A stretch of DNA of 36,002 nucleotides, taken from Bigelowiella natans CCMP2755 (taxonomy: Eukaryota > Cercozoa > Chlorarachniophyceae). A program made the translations under genes and the position numbers. The stretch's first letter is position 1. Every line of letters starts with the position of its first letter. Below the pieces are notes generated by a model. It made no database searches. It was not told where the DNA came from and saw nothing but the letters and a program-made list of their open reading frames with translations. Where the stretch lies: NCBI GenBank assembly GCA_000320545.1, contig ADNK01002780.1, forward strand, positions 1 through 36,002. Direction: 5' to 3'. This document shows positions 22,085 to 32,294 of the stretch, piece by piece.

Positions 22085-23455
22085 TTACGTGCTCTTGATG
22101 AGAGTAGCCTTTGCTGGAGTGGCTTCCTGCTTTTGAATGAGATTCTCAGTTTCCTCATCCTTACCAGCTTCAACTGCAGCAGTAGCCTTTGCACGGTTTT
22201 TGAGTTGGCTGCGGTCCCAAGAGTAGTAAGCGCCTCCAAGAAGTGCAAGAGCAGTACCAACTCCAGCAACTGGGTTGTATGCTTCACCGAGAACGATGAT
22301 ACCGTAGGCAACGACGACGAACTTGTTCATGTTAACAACAACAAGGAAGGAAGTTGCTGAAATACGGCGCTGTGCACGGAAAGCGGTGTAGGAGATGCAA
22401 GCTCCGCAGAGGCAAGACCAGACGATGAATCCCCATCCAGCAGGAGTTACCTCAGAGAAGTTTCCGAGGCTATTCCACTCATTTTTTCCGAGCATCATAA
22501 GCAGAGGCATTGCAAGTACACAAACGGAGTTGTTGTACAGCATAAGTCCGGAATCAGACATGTCAACAGGGTTCTCAGCCATAAGGTAACGTTGGGCAAG
22601 ACGCTCGCCAGTAGCGACGAACATGTTAGCGATCATGAAAACAATACCGATGACCTCAGCACCAATTCCCTTTTGGAAGACAGCATAGAGGACAACACCA
22701 AGCATGATGACACCAAGAGATCCAAAGGTGTGTGGAGAAGCAACGAACTTTGCGCGGTTGAAGGAAACTTCAACAAGAAGTCCAAGAAGAGGGGAGATCA
22801 TACGGATAACGACAACAGTTCCAAGGGTGCAGAACTCGTAAGCAACCATCGAAGTGGCAAGCATACCGACGAAAAGTAATGAAACAGGAAGCCATCGCAC
22901 CTTATCAGTGAAAGATCCAAGGCGAATAGTCTTGTAGGCAGGGATAAGAATTCCAAGAGTAACTCCGCACTGGATACCAACAAGCATCATAGGCAACTTG
23001 AGCGCGCTCACGGCCATCTTGTTTGCGATAGCCATACCAGCGGACGCAGCCATGAAAGCACAAACGGAAAGTACAACGTCGATCCAGAGGTAACCCCCAA
23101 CCATCTCGTCGTTCTTACCACCAAGAAGGCGGGAAGGACGAAGGGTCTCATCTTGAACTTCAGCAACTTCCTCCTTCTCTGCACCGCTTCGAGATAGGCA
23201 CATGTAGGTGATGAAAGATGCGATAATGATGGAGAAAACACCAACGCACGAAATTGCAATTGTCACAGGAGTGAACTTAAAGTCGTGGGAAGGACTATTA
23301 GAAACAGCTGCTGCCTGTACAACTTCCTGAGCAAGGACGGCCGCAGGTGCAGGGGCAGTTACAGCAGTTTCATTGAAACCAATAACACCGGTCTCCCTCT
23401 GGTTTGAGAGGGCGAGAGAGGAGGATGCGAACAGTAGTGCAACGATTGCGATCAT
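22085..23455 (-). CDS. Nucleotide-sugar transporter (DMT superfamily, GDP-sugar type)
   Basis: Single uninterrupted frame, 456 residues, start ATG at 23455 and TAA stop. A short hydrophobic N-terminus (IVALLFASSSLALS, residues 3-16) is signal-like. It is followed by an Ala/Val-rich stretch, a helix at about 63-86, a charged linker, and a bundle of about ten helices from residue 125 to 410 typical of triose-phosphate/nucleotide-sugar transporters. Near the C-terminus, SATSFLVVVNMNKFVVVAYG corresponds to the SxTSxxxxGxxNK region where GDP-mannose and GDP-fucose transporters bind the nucleotide. The tail is polar with Lys/Glu and ends LIKST. It moves activated sugar from cytosol into the Golgi or ER in exchange for GMP in known relatives; the exact sugar is inferred. 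It is intronless, with even codon use suggesting strong expression. The divergent neighbour is a fucosyltransferase-like gene. Confidence 0.85.
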   Translation of the reverse strand: MIAIVALLFASSSLALSNQRETGVIGFNETAVTAPAPAAVLAQEVVQAAAVSNSPSHDFKFTPVTIAISCVGVFSIIIASFITYMCLSRSGAEKEEVAEVQDETLRPSRLLGGKNDEMVGGYLWIDVVLSVCAFMAASAGMAIANKMAVSALKLPMMLVGIQCGVTLGILIPAYKTIRLGSFTDKVRWLPVSLLFVGMLATSMVAYEFCTLGTVVVIRMISPLLGLLVEVSFNRAKFVASPHTFGSLGVIMLGVVLYAVFQKGIGAEVIGIVFMIANMFVATGERLAQRYLMAENPVDMSDSGLMLYNNSVCVLAMPLLMMLGKNEWNSLGNFSEVTPAGWGFIVWSCLCGACISYTAFRAQRRISATSFLVVVNMNKFVVVAYGIIVLGEAYNPVAGVGTALALLGGAYYSWDRSQLKNRAKATAAVEAGKDEETENLIQKQEATPAKATLIKST

Positions 23456-23532
23456 TATTAGAATATGAATGAGTGGACGTAGATAACTTCTGGTGAGGGG
23501 GAAGAGTCAAAATACACCAGATGTAACCACGG

Positions 23533-23560
23533 GGTGAGGGTTGGGTGGGTGGGTGGGTGA
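23533..23560 (+). promoter_or_regulatory. GGGT-repeat tract, G-quadruplex potential
   Basis: GGGG-TGA-GGG-TT-GGG-T-GGG-T-GGG-T-GGG: at least six G-runs of three or more separated by loops of one to three bases, on the plus strand, about 80 bases upstream of the minus-strand transporter ATG (so on its template strand). Confidence 0.7.
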
Positions 23561-24139
23561 AAGCTGTTTGGTTAATGGAAATCTAGTTTCGATTTGGGGC
23601 GACCTGCGAACCCTAAGTGATATAAATGCAGGCCATTCAGGCAGGTGAACAGGATTAGTGATTCAGTCACATGAACTGCTACATTGCCTCCCATAATATT
23701 CTTGGGTGAATTTATTTGATTATTTATACTACATTTTGGCATATTTTTAACCTTATTCTATTGTCGTTATTTATAAATTATGACTCATGTCTCAATAAGT
23801 TAGGCTCTTCTAAAGGATTGCAGCACCACTGAAATGGCTCCAGGTTTGTCTTTGTTTCATCCGGAATCAAGATCCATGTAAGTTAAATTGATTTTAGATC
23901 GTGTTTGCGTTCACATGTATTTGATGAAATCACAATTGTAGGGTAAATATTCATTTTAAGAAGACGACATTCGTATAATTAATTTTAAAGGCGAATCAAA
24001 TGTATACATTTATGCATAAAAAGACTAAGTCGACTGAGATACATGTATCAAAAATCCCGTGTATTTTGATTACGCATCTCATCGATCCTGATCCCTCTCT
24101 ACGATAAATTAAGTTTGCATGGTATTTCTTCTACAAATA

Positions 24140-24560
24140 CTGGTCATTGACCGTCATTGGCGGTGTAAACCGGAAAAAAACTCTAAAAATCCGATTTTGT
24201 TCGCCATTGACCGATATTGACCGATTTTTTAATTTTGCTTCCGGATCGATATTTTGAAAAAATGCGTTCTGCATTTGGAGACGTCTCTGATGGGATTAAA
24301 TCTCAGAGCTATTCCACAGCTTATCTCGTTTACGACAACCAAAAGATCGTACTTTAAGCTTTTCATACGATTTGCTCGAGAGTTTTTACAACTTTTCCCC
24401 AGATATCTTCAATATGACCGTTACATCATCATTTTTCGTGTTAAAACATTGCTGTTCTACTAACGTTACTTTTAAAACTCTCGAAAAAGCAAATCGGGAA
24501 ATGGTTTTGAAACCATACCTCCAACAAAAATCGGGTAATGACGGTAAAATCAAATGACCG
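24140..24560. repeat. Imperfect inverted repeat / fold-back element
   Basis: Inner arms: CGATTTGCTCGAGAGTTTTT at about 24368-24387 is nearly the reverse complement of 24472-24496. Outer arms: TGGTCATTGACCGTCATTGG near 24141 pairs imperfectly with the complement of AATGACGGTAAAATCAAATG-ACCGG near 24537-24560, and TTGACCGATTTTT near 24217 resembles the complement of AAAAATCGGGTAAT. No protein is supported inside. Confidence 0.5.
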
Positions 24561-25066
24561 GTGGATTTTAGTGAAATATAGCACATTTGTTTAAGGAAAA
24601 AGAGTAACCGAAGATGAAACAGGCTCCCATGTCGCATCAGAATCCGAGGCCGTATTTTCGTGTTGCTGTCTAGGAATGCCCAAAAGCCCGCTAAAATGTC
24701 ACCAACTTGCTCTGGTACTTCTGGACCAAATTGGGCGACATTCTTCAGCCTTCATTGTGAAAATTATCCAAGTTAAAAGGCAAAAATAACATTAGAAATG
24801 GGAATGTTGAGTTATTTGTTGATATTAATAGAGGACATTCATGTATTATCTGAAGATCGGATTCTTGAATGTATTTTGGATAACTGTCCCGTGTGGTTCA
24901 TCATGTAAGACAGTTACGTACCTGGATTCTTTACCGCCTATCACGGGGATTTATATTTTATACTTAAATAGGTGTGATTTATGATCAATATTTAAATAGG
25001 ATCCCAATAAATCGTTTAACATTGAAGACGGTTCTTGACAATAGATCTGAAAGGGCTGAGTGAGAC

Positions 25067-26910
25067 ATGATGGCGACCATTTCGGCCTCCCATCCCCTCT
25101 ATCTCCTTCCCCTCTTAGCTAGTCTAACGCAGATCCCGTCTACCGGAGCAGAGCAAACATTCAATTATGAGCAAAATATGGAAGAAGTGGCCAGTCCCCG
25201 GCGATGCTCAGTTTGCGCTTCGCTGGACTCAGTGCCAGTTGACCTACTCATGAAGAAAAAAATGTTTATTCCTAAATTCAATTCGAAAGAGGACGTCGCA
25301 TGTAAAAGAGAACACCCCGCCGCTACACTTTTCCAAAGACAATTAAGCTATCTGAAGAGCCCAAAATGCAACTTGCATAGACACTTCAGGTTGGAAGCAT
25401 TAATCATTCCCATTTTGATTCTGGCTGATCAACGTGGTTTGCTGTTAGACCTCGTGCCATGGAAAATGGTTTTGGTGCTACCATGATGTCTCTTGTCAAG
25501 GTATTTTTTAAAATATTCCCTCTCGACGCACTTCACACATCATAGAGTATCTTATGCTAAAACATGTTTATTAATTATCAACAGCCAACAATGCACGCAT
25601 TGACCTATGGATACTGTATCGACAAGCCAGCTCAATTTAAAATGTGGTCCAGCAAGAAATGTGCAGGATGGGAATGTTTCTTTGCAGAAGTTGGACAACC
25701 AAATATTACTGGTTCTGCGGATCTTCTTGCTGCGAAAGAGGGACAAGCTCACCACATTTCTGCAACCAGCTTTGTACGTAAATTTTACTCAATATTTTGG
25801 ATGGATAATAGAGTTAAGGGGGGGAGTAGAGAGAGGTTGAATCACTGCATCGTGGTAAGGGAGTTACAGATTACGATTTGGGTTTTGGCGCTCTTTCTTT
25901 ATAATATCAATGTTTCATCGACAACATTAATTAACGAGGACTACGCACCAACCCTCAGCTGTCGGAGCGTCTAGATGACAAGGCAGACTGCATTCCATGG
26001 TGGGAAGTACAGTACGATACCGACGATGACAAGAACGGTAAATTCACCTCTCATTGATAAGTCTCCCTGATGTGATCGAGCATCCTTAATGAAATACGGA
26101 TATGTTCAATCTTCTTAGCCCCGCTTCAAGAAATGTGTGCTGTGCAATTTTCACACAAGCTCCTGGGCGATGGTGTGCTCCCTCCCGCTTTCCAGACTAA
26201 GGTATCGAAAGTCAAATATAGAATGTTTTTATAGTCTACACACTAGATAGATGATTGAAAACTATAACGCCCTCGTTTGAATCTATTAGGGTCATTTCTT
26301 CACTGTTTCGCAAATCACCGCTGGTCTTTTCGAGCTTGCCCCAAGTGTCCAAAAACGTATTGAGGATAAGAAACAGCGTCTCGGGTGGCCAAAGAATTCA
26401 CCACTCATTGGACTTCATGTGCGTCTAGGTGACGCCTGCATCAAATCAGAGCATGGAATCGGTGAGCATGGAAGAAAATGCAACCAGCTCGTGGACTTCA
26501 TGCAGCACGTGCGCAAAATTTCCAACGAATATTCTATCAAAAATATCTATCTAGCCACAGATAGTGAAGGCGTACTTAATGATACTCGTCAGTACCCGCA
26601 GTACAACTGGTTCTTTGATCGGACCACGCGCCGTGGGGGAGTTTTGGACAGGAAATCCATCGAGTATTCCCTTAGCCACAAGCTAATTGATGGGTACGAT
26701 GAAGGATTGGGTGTCATTGATGACGTATTCCTGCTCGCTGAGACACACGCCCTAATCGGAAAATTTACAAGTAACATTGATCGTGTTGCCTACCAGTTGA
26801 TGACTGGGCAGAGCAACTGCTACAAGCCTTACGTTTCTCTCGATTCTACATGGTGTTTTGACCACGGTCTCAAGTCCGGTCATAGTGACTTTGGGCCATT
26901 CTGGTGTTAA
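25067..26910 (+). CDS. Secretory-pathway fucosyltransferase-like enzyme (GT23/O-FucT superfamily)
   Basis: Six exons: 25067-25389, 25449-25500, 25585-25773, 25959-26037, 26119-26201, 26290-26910; phases close to 448 residues and a TAA stop. The N-terminus is a likely signal sequence or anchor (ISASHPLYLLPLLASLTQIP, residues 5-24). MENGFGATMMSLVK (about 112-125) fits the GFG motif that starts the Rossmann-type donor region. In the last exon GLHVRLGDAC (HVRLGDAC at residues 285-292) matches the HxRxxD GDP-binding signature of alpha-1,6- and O-fucosyltransferases. It is followed by IYLATDSEGVL (ATDSE 331-335), DDVFLLAETHALIGKFTSNI and DRVAYQL (about 386-412), the same order as in FUT8/NodZ enzymes. 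They transfer fucose from GDP-fucose to glycans or proteins. The HVRLGD version differs from HxRRTD of classical FUT8, so the acceptor is unknown. Cysteines are frequent, in keeping with a luminal enzyme. Confidence 0.8.
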
Positions 26911-27270
26911 GCTGGCTTGCTAAGAGAGCAAGCAACTGCAAGATACGAAGAACATGGAGCAATAGCCCTGGAGACATCATTACCACCCTAGTCATGCCGG
27001 CCGGCAAATCCCTTACTTTTTCCACCTCCTTCTATCAGTCTCCATTCAAAAATACTATTAGCTTTACTGATCAGTGGACAAATGAGACCTGTAACAATAC
27101 AACATTCCACTCAGCTTCGAGGATAAAATACCTCGGGATGATGAACAATTGTTGTAAACCAGTGAAAGGCCTATCATTGGAACGAGACTCGTCATTGGAG
27201 TCCAACACCGCTATGCTGCGTTTAGAGTTTTAAAAAACAACTCGACTATGTGCAGGACATCCGCGCAAGG
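26911..27270. other. 3' flank of fucosyltransferase-like gene
   Basis: Plus-strand frame 26904-27233 stays open after the stop but lacks known features; probably 3' untranslated sequence. No other gene seen. Confidence 0.4.
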
Positions 27271-29245
27271 CAATTTAAGCACCAATAAATGATTATTCAC
27301 CATGAAATAATTGCATTTGCATGCATTTCATGCCACCTGACACGTGTGCGAAAGCAATGTTTCATTGTGCGCCATTTTCATCGCTCGCATCGCACGTGCA
27401 AGGAAAATGACTATCGTCATCACATCACGAGCTAGATGAGCTCAGAACATCCACTCCTAATTCATGGATTGGCCAACACCTCTAGCTAGCTAGACCCATT
27501 CTAGCATTCGTTTGTACGCACAGCACACATCGCATTTTCAAAGCCACATTTTGCATTGTGGCGCGATGTGATGTTCGATGAGCAGCTAGCACACGCAGGC
27601 ATCGCACAGCCAGCAGCACGGACAATCGTGCGCGCAGCTTCGATTCCCACCCGCACTGACAATTGCAGGGCCACATGTGCATTTGATTGCATGAAACACA
27701 TCGTAGCGGAGACCAACATCAGCGCCGTGTGCGCAGCGTGGCCCACAGTGGCGGCCGGTGCATGCATGTTGCACAGCTGTGCACGAGCGAGGAGGAGTAC
27801 ACGTTTGACAAATTTGCGATTCATTGATTCATCACATGGCATCCGTCTTGCATGAACATCGCACGCATGTGCGCGCCTGTGAAGCTCGTCCGCACACGAC
27901 ACAATGCAACGAACGCGAACAGCGCGCACCTCTAGACCTGCTGCAGGCATGTGTCAGTGCAAACTGTTCATGTTCAAAATCTAGAAAATTGCGAAGTCAA
28001 CACACACGGGCGGCAACTTCTCTAGCAGCGAAGGGTGCCGGCGCACAGGTGTCACACACAACACTTCCATCTTGATTGAGTGCACAGTGCAAGAAGCGGG
28101 AGTGTTTGGAACGAAAAACTTTTCTTCAAGTGTTCTCGAAGTGCTTTTGAGCGCTTTTTCAGTGCACCCAATCTGGCAATGTGTGCTGTGCCACCCTCGC
28201 AGCGCAGCACGCTGGCACAAACTTTGCGTGCGCTTGTTCAACGAAGCCTCAGCGCCGAGACCACACTAGCAGGAGACTCGGTCGTGTCGATGGCGATTTC
28301 AACGTGACTTTCTGGTGCAGAGCAGAAGTTTGATCAGAGCGTGTCAGTTTGACTTCGCGCAATGATCACTGTTTTCTGGTTTTTTGGGTTTTGCACGGCT
28401 TGCACGTCATTGTTTCACTTGTGGAGCGGCAAGGTCGATCTTGCTAGCTTGGCAGTGGCACTCAAGCACTGAAGCTTGTCTCGACACGTCACAAGCACTC
28501 GCCCCAACTAGCCAACCTAGCAACCGCTCCAGCGCCGAAGGACGCCCCGACCGCACCACACGCGATGCGCGCCAGGCAAGATGGGAGGTGTCAACGTGAC
28601 ATCCATGAAAAAGTCAGTTGTTCACTTGTCCACCCGAGCCCAGCGAGGTTGCGATGCTCGCATGCGGATCACATCGATGAACTGACGATGGATCCATCGA
28701 GCACACCGAGAAGAGTTCTCGAGACTGAGAACAGCAACACTTCAATTCAAACATTCTTTTTTTTTCATGTGTTTCAAATGAGCACTTCAAATCATCCGGT
28801 AGTGGCATTCTTCTTGACACATGAATGCCCAACCCTCTCAATCAAAGGAATTCAAGGTCACACCTTCAAACCTCAGTGAAACTCTGCTGCCAGAAAGAGA
28901 GAGCTCGAATTCATTGAAATGAAACACGAGGGGGAAAAAAACACCAAGTGAGGGTGGGATGATGATGACGCAGGTCGTTTTTGAATTACGACGCAACATG
29001 AACAGCATTTTCCTGCGCTTGGGAGTTGAGTTGGTCACTAAGCTGCGATCTACTGCGCAAAACTTTCGGAAAAATGCCAAGGAGCTTTTCAGACCGTTCA
29101 GCATCGCCGGGGCAGCATGCAATCTCCATTTTTGGCCTGGAAATTTTGATTAGAGGCAAAAGATTTTAGCTGTTTCTAGGTGATAGAGACGCATTGAGAA
29201 CACTAAAAAAAAAAAAGGAGCAAGTTCATGTTCTGATATTTGTTC
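27271..29245. other. Non-coding block, word-rich like 20-21.9 kb
   Basis: From about 27300 to 28700 the sequence is rich in GCAC/GTGC, TGCATG and a CTAGCTAGCTAGAC cluster at 27481-27494, resembling the block left of the transporter. Long open frames on both strands at 27501-27950 overlap each other and are Cys/Ala/His-rich with no domain. From about 28720 to 29245 the texture returns to ordinary AT-richer DNA and should hold the promoter of the next gene. Confidence 0.5.
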
Positions 29246-31075
29246 ATGCCCATCTCCAACAAATTTCGAGCAATCCGAAGCTACAATCCAATTGCCCCCA
29301 TCATGATTTTCCTGACTTTGTTCTCATTCGCCGTTCCCGCTCTAGGAAATTGGGCTAGACAGCAACAATCTCTTGTTAGCACCTACACCCAATGCACTGT
29401 TGTTCCATCGATTGACTGGGAGGGCTTCCCATTTGGAACGGTGATCACAAACCAGTTCGACGGGGTAACGATCAGAGCAAGGAAGAATCCTGGCAACATC
29501 GAAACTGCAGCGATGATCTTTGATAGTGGCACTCCAACAGGAGAAGACCCTGACCTTGGAACAGTGAATCAAGGTAACATCTTGATCATTAGCGAGGACA
29601 ACAATTCCAATGATCCAGGTATGTGAATTTGCGTAATTTATTTTCTACGAAGTTCATTCATCATATTGTGTAGATGACAACGCCCATGGAGGAAGATTCA
29701 TATTTACTTTCTGCAAACCGACTCCAGTCACTTCCATTACCTTCATTGATATTGAGGAGCCTGGTGGACTTGTAAGTTCGTGCACAAGTTTTACATACTA
29801 AAATAGGAAATGTATTTTTCACCACATGTGAAACGTGAAACTATCTGCAGATCAGATGTATCAGTGCTGAACCTGTCATCGAAGTACCTATCGAAGCACC
29901 TGGCAACAACTCAGTGAACACTCAAGTGCTAAACCTTCCTGGCTGCGACAGACTAATTGTGAGATTGGTTGGGTCTGGTGCAATCAGCGATATGGTATTC
30001 GCTGGGGATTCAGGGATGAATGGAGACCCCATGATTACCACTTTTGGTGGAAACACGTTCCAAACAAAGAGCACTGGGGAGTACCTAAACTCTCATTGGG
30101 GAGAGAATGATCCTCAGTGGGGAAGAAACAAGATCACCTCATGTGTCCAGCCTGCACTCGGCCGTCACAGTTACACCAAAGCTGTTTCATACAAATGTAA
30201 GCACACCACTATGATTGCCCATTTGTCAAAGACTACACTTGATACTTGGCAGTCGCAGAAAGACTCAACTACTGTAAGTTTTTTGTGATGACTTAAAAAT
30301 ATCCTTGCATGACAAATTATCATTTTCAGTTCAATGTTTATTACTTTGATCACGCCTCTGGAAAATTCCTCAATGATACCGGAGATTTCATGGGTGAAGC
30401 ACCAAAGCCAGCGGGTTAAACATCATTAGTCGTGTGAGGATTCACCGTAGCGAGTTACCAATCATTTGTTACGATCAGAATACCATCGTACGAACTACTT
30501 CTCCTGCACGGAAGATTCAAAAGTTCAACTTCAAGTTGGCGTTGCACGCACTCATTTCCAACCGAAGAAGACCCATGTAATTATGCGTGTATCATAATCA
30601 TGTTTTTGTTGAAATTCAATGTTTCGTTTTTGTTGCTGAATGGTTGAACAGTACGCACCAATGATGCAAATGAAGCTCAGTCTAAAACCTAGTTCTCGTG
30701 GAGATTATCCCAAGGTCTATGGCGGTCTTTCTCAGACGCCTGTGTACTCTGACAATTTCAAGGCTGGAGTATTCTTATCTGGTCCAGAAATTACAAAAAA
30801 AGTGTGCGAATGTTAAGTTGAAAGACACGTTTTTATGTTATCATAGGCCCAAACGTGCACAACAACGTTCATTGCAGCGCTGATGGTATGTCTTTCGAAG
30901 ATGCTATGAATTCCAATCCTTGCGGGCCTGAATCTTGGATGATCAATCCAAAACATAGCATCTTTTCCAAGCTTGGTAAATCATACTCATAATCATTCAA
31001 CAATGTTCTGTTTCTAAAATTATTGTGTGCTCAGCCAAACACAAGGGAGAAGCTTACATTGAACGTTGCGAGTAA
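29246..31075 (+). CDS. Secreted protein with vWF-D-like segment
   Basis: Eight exons: 29246-29618, 29674-29771, 29851-30273, 30330-30393, 30455-30576, 30652-30811, 30847-30975, 31035-31075; phases close to 469 residues and a TAA stop. Start chosen at the first ATG of the frame. A signal peptide is clear (IMIFLTLFSFAVPALG, about residues 19-34). The first third has an extracellular beta-sandwich look: DWEGFPFGTVITNQFDGVTI, MIFDSGTPTGEDPDLGT, ILIISEDNNSNDPDDNAHGG, ITFIDIEEPGG; this Asp-rich pattern recurs in secreted proteins of bacteria and algae. It is followed by NGDPMITTFGGNTFQTKSTG, which resembles the GDPHxxTFDG opening of von Willebrand factor type D domains. The C-terminal part carries paired cysteines (NVHNNVHCSADGMS, NPCGPESW, IERCE). 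A cell-surface or extracellular-matrix role is inferred; no enzyme motif seen. Confidence 0.78.
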
Positions 31076-31283
31076 AAATTAGGAAGAGATTTAATCAGTA
31101 CCATCCATGCAGGAATGAGAAATTTTCCCAATATCTCATCAATGCCAACGACGGGCGAATAAACTATGAACATTTAATGTACTGAATTATAACCACGCGT
31201 ATCATTTAATAATAAAAAATAAATACTCATATAGCTTTAATAATGAGCTGACTTTCTGCATTACCTGACAATGACTATCTATA

Positions 31284-31580
31284 ATTGTGGTCAAGTGTGA
31301 CAACGTGCAGCGCACTACTAGCATCTCATTCTTTGAGCTCTGCGCATTTGTGATAGCCGCACTCTGCATGATAGACATGTAATACAATGTATATATTATG
31401 TATAGAGTATTACTGTGTCTATCGTCTGCATCATTGTGGTTAAGTGTGACAACGTGCAGCGCACTACTAGCATCTCATTCTTTGAGCTCTGTGCATTTGT
31501 GATAGCCGCACTCTGCATGATAGACATGTAATACAATGTATACTAGTATGTGTTATGTATGGAGTATTACTGTGTCTATC
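31284..31580. repeat. Tandem duplication, about 149-base period
   Basis: The segment starting ATTGTGGTCAAGTGTGACAA at 31284 recurs as ATTGTGGTTAAGTGTGACAA at 31433. Identity is near-complete for about 110 bases, then a small insertion (CTAGTATGTG) in the second copy, then agreement resumes to GTGTCTATC at about 31423 and 31580. Confidence 0.9.
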
Positions 31581-31619
31581 ATTTTGAGACCGGACACATG
31601 AAAGCTTCTTTGCAACGCG

Positions 31620-32250
31620 AAGTCATCAAGCTAGCTAGCTAGAGCATCAACATCTCACAACAAATTGAGCTTTTTGGACTGTGCAGCTGTCGATAAGTCA
31701 TCTAAATCTAGACGTGCTAGCTAGCGCTAGCTAGCTAGAGCGTGACGCGTCAACGTGTGGTAGCCACACAACTAGACAATCTAGCAATGCATTCAGATTC
31801 GCTCAATCGCTTGTCCAACCTAGCATCATTAATTGTCCTACTTCCATTTCAATCCTGCAAACATCTCTACCAGATTAGTAGATGCACGATACTGACACGT
31901 CTAGACCTAGCGACCTAGCTAGCTAGAGCTAGGTACATGTGATTGTCGTGGTTCATGCTCATCTAGTCATGGACAGACACAGCTAGACATACAGGCCACA
32001 CACGCGTTAAAAAAGTAGACGGATGCACAGATCGATGCAAAGCTCCTAAGCGGCATGCAAACTATGCTACATTTAGATATGTGATGTTATGCTTGCTATG
32101 GCCATGATGTGTGTCGCGCATGTACCAGCGCAAGCTGGTAATTTTGATGCAGATTCAGCTAGCCAGTGAATGGAGGATAGAGATGTTCAACAATGAACAC
32201 ATGACCATTTTGCATCACTCCTCTCTGTCTGGATAACCAGAATTCGCTCG
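31620..32250. repeat. CTAG/GCTAGC-rich block
   Basis: Clusters of CTAGCTAG at about 31629-31643, 31717-31738 and 31911-31927, among many TCTAGA and CTAGC words. Texture as in 20.0-21.9 kb. Confidence 0.6.
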
Positions 32251-32294
32251 TGCTAGCAGCAGACTGTGCCAAAATGAACAATGCATTTAGACAT

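Larger units (their letters stand above)
23456..25066. promoter_or_regulatory. Divergent promoter region between transporter and fucosyltransferase-like genes
   Basis: 1.6 kb of AT-rich DNA between two divergently transcribed genes, so both promoters should be here. A GGGT-repeat tract lies at 23533-23560, about 80 bases upstream of the transporter start. An imperfect fold-back with TTGACCG/CGATTTGCT motifs lies at about 24140-24560. The remainder has no supported exon; frames at 24254-24463 and 24386-24637 are within the fold-back and look non-coding. Confidence 0.5.
31076..32294. other. Intergenic with tandem duplication and CTAG-rich block
   Basis: 1.2 kb between convergent genes. Holds a tandem duplication (31284-31580) and, from about 31620 to 32250, another CTAGCTAG/GCATGC-rich block. 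No supported gene. Confidence 0.55.

Noticed and set aside
22592-22879. Plus-strand frames inside the transporter
   Set aside because: Antisense shadows of a well-supported 456-codon transporter frame.
27501-27950. Long overlapping open frames on both strands (149 and 99 codons)
   Set aside because: Both arise from the same GC-rich word-biased DNA; neither shows protein-like composition or known motifs.
30394-30454. Stop after APKPAG in the secreted-protein gene, suggesting an early end or a broken gene
   Set aside because: A GTGAAG donor at 30394 and a GCGAG acceptor at 30454 bypass it; four further exons then stay in phase to a TAA at 31073-31075.
31284-31580. CRISPR-like or LTR structure
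   Set aside because: Only two adjacent copies of a 149-base unit with no spacers, no integrase or reverse transcriptase, and no terminal dinucleotides expected of LTRs.
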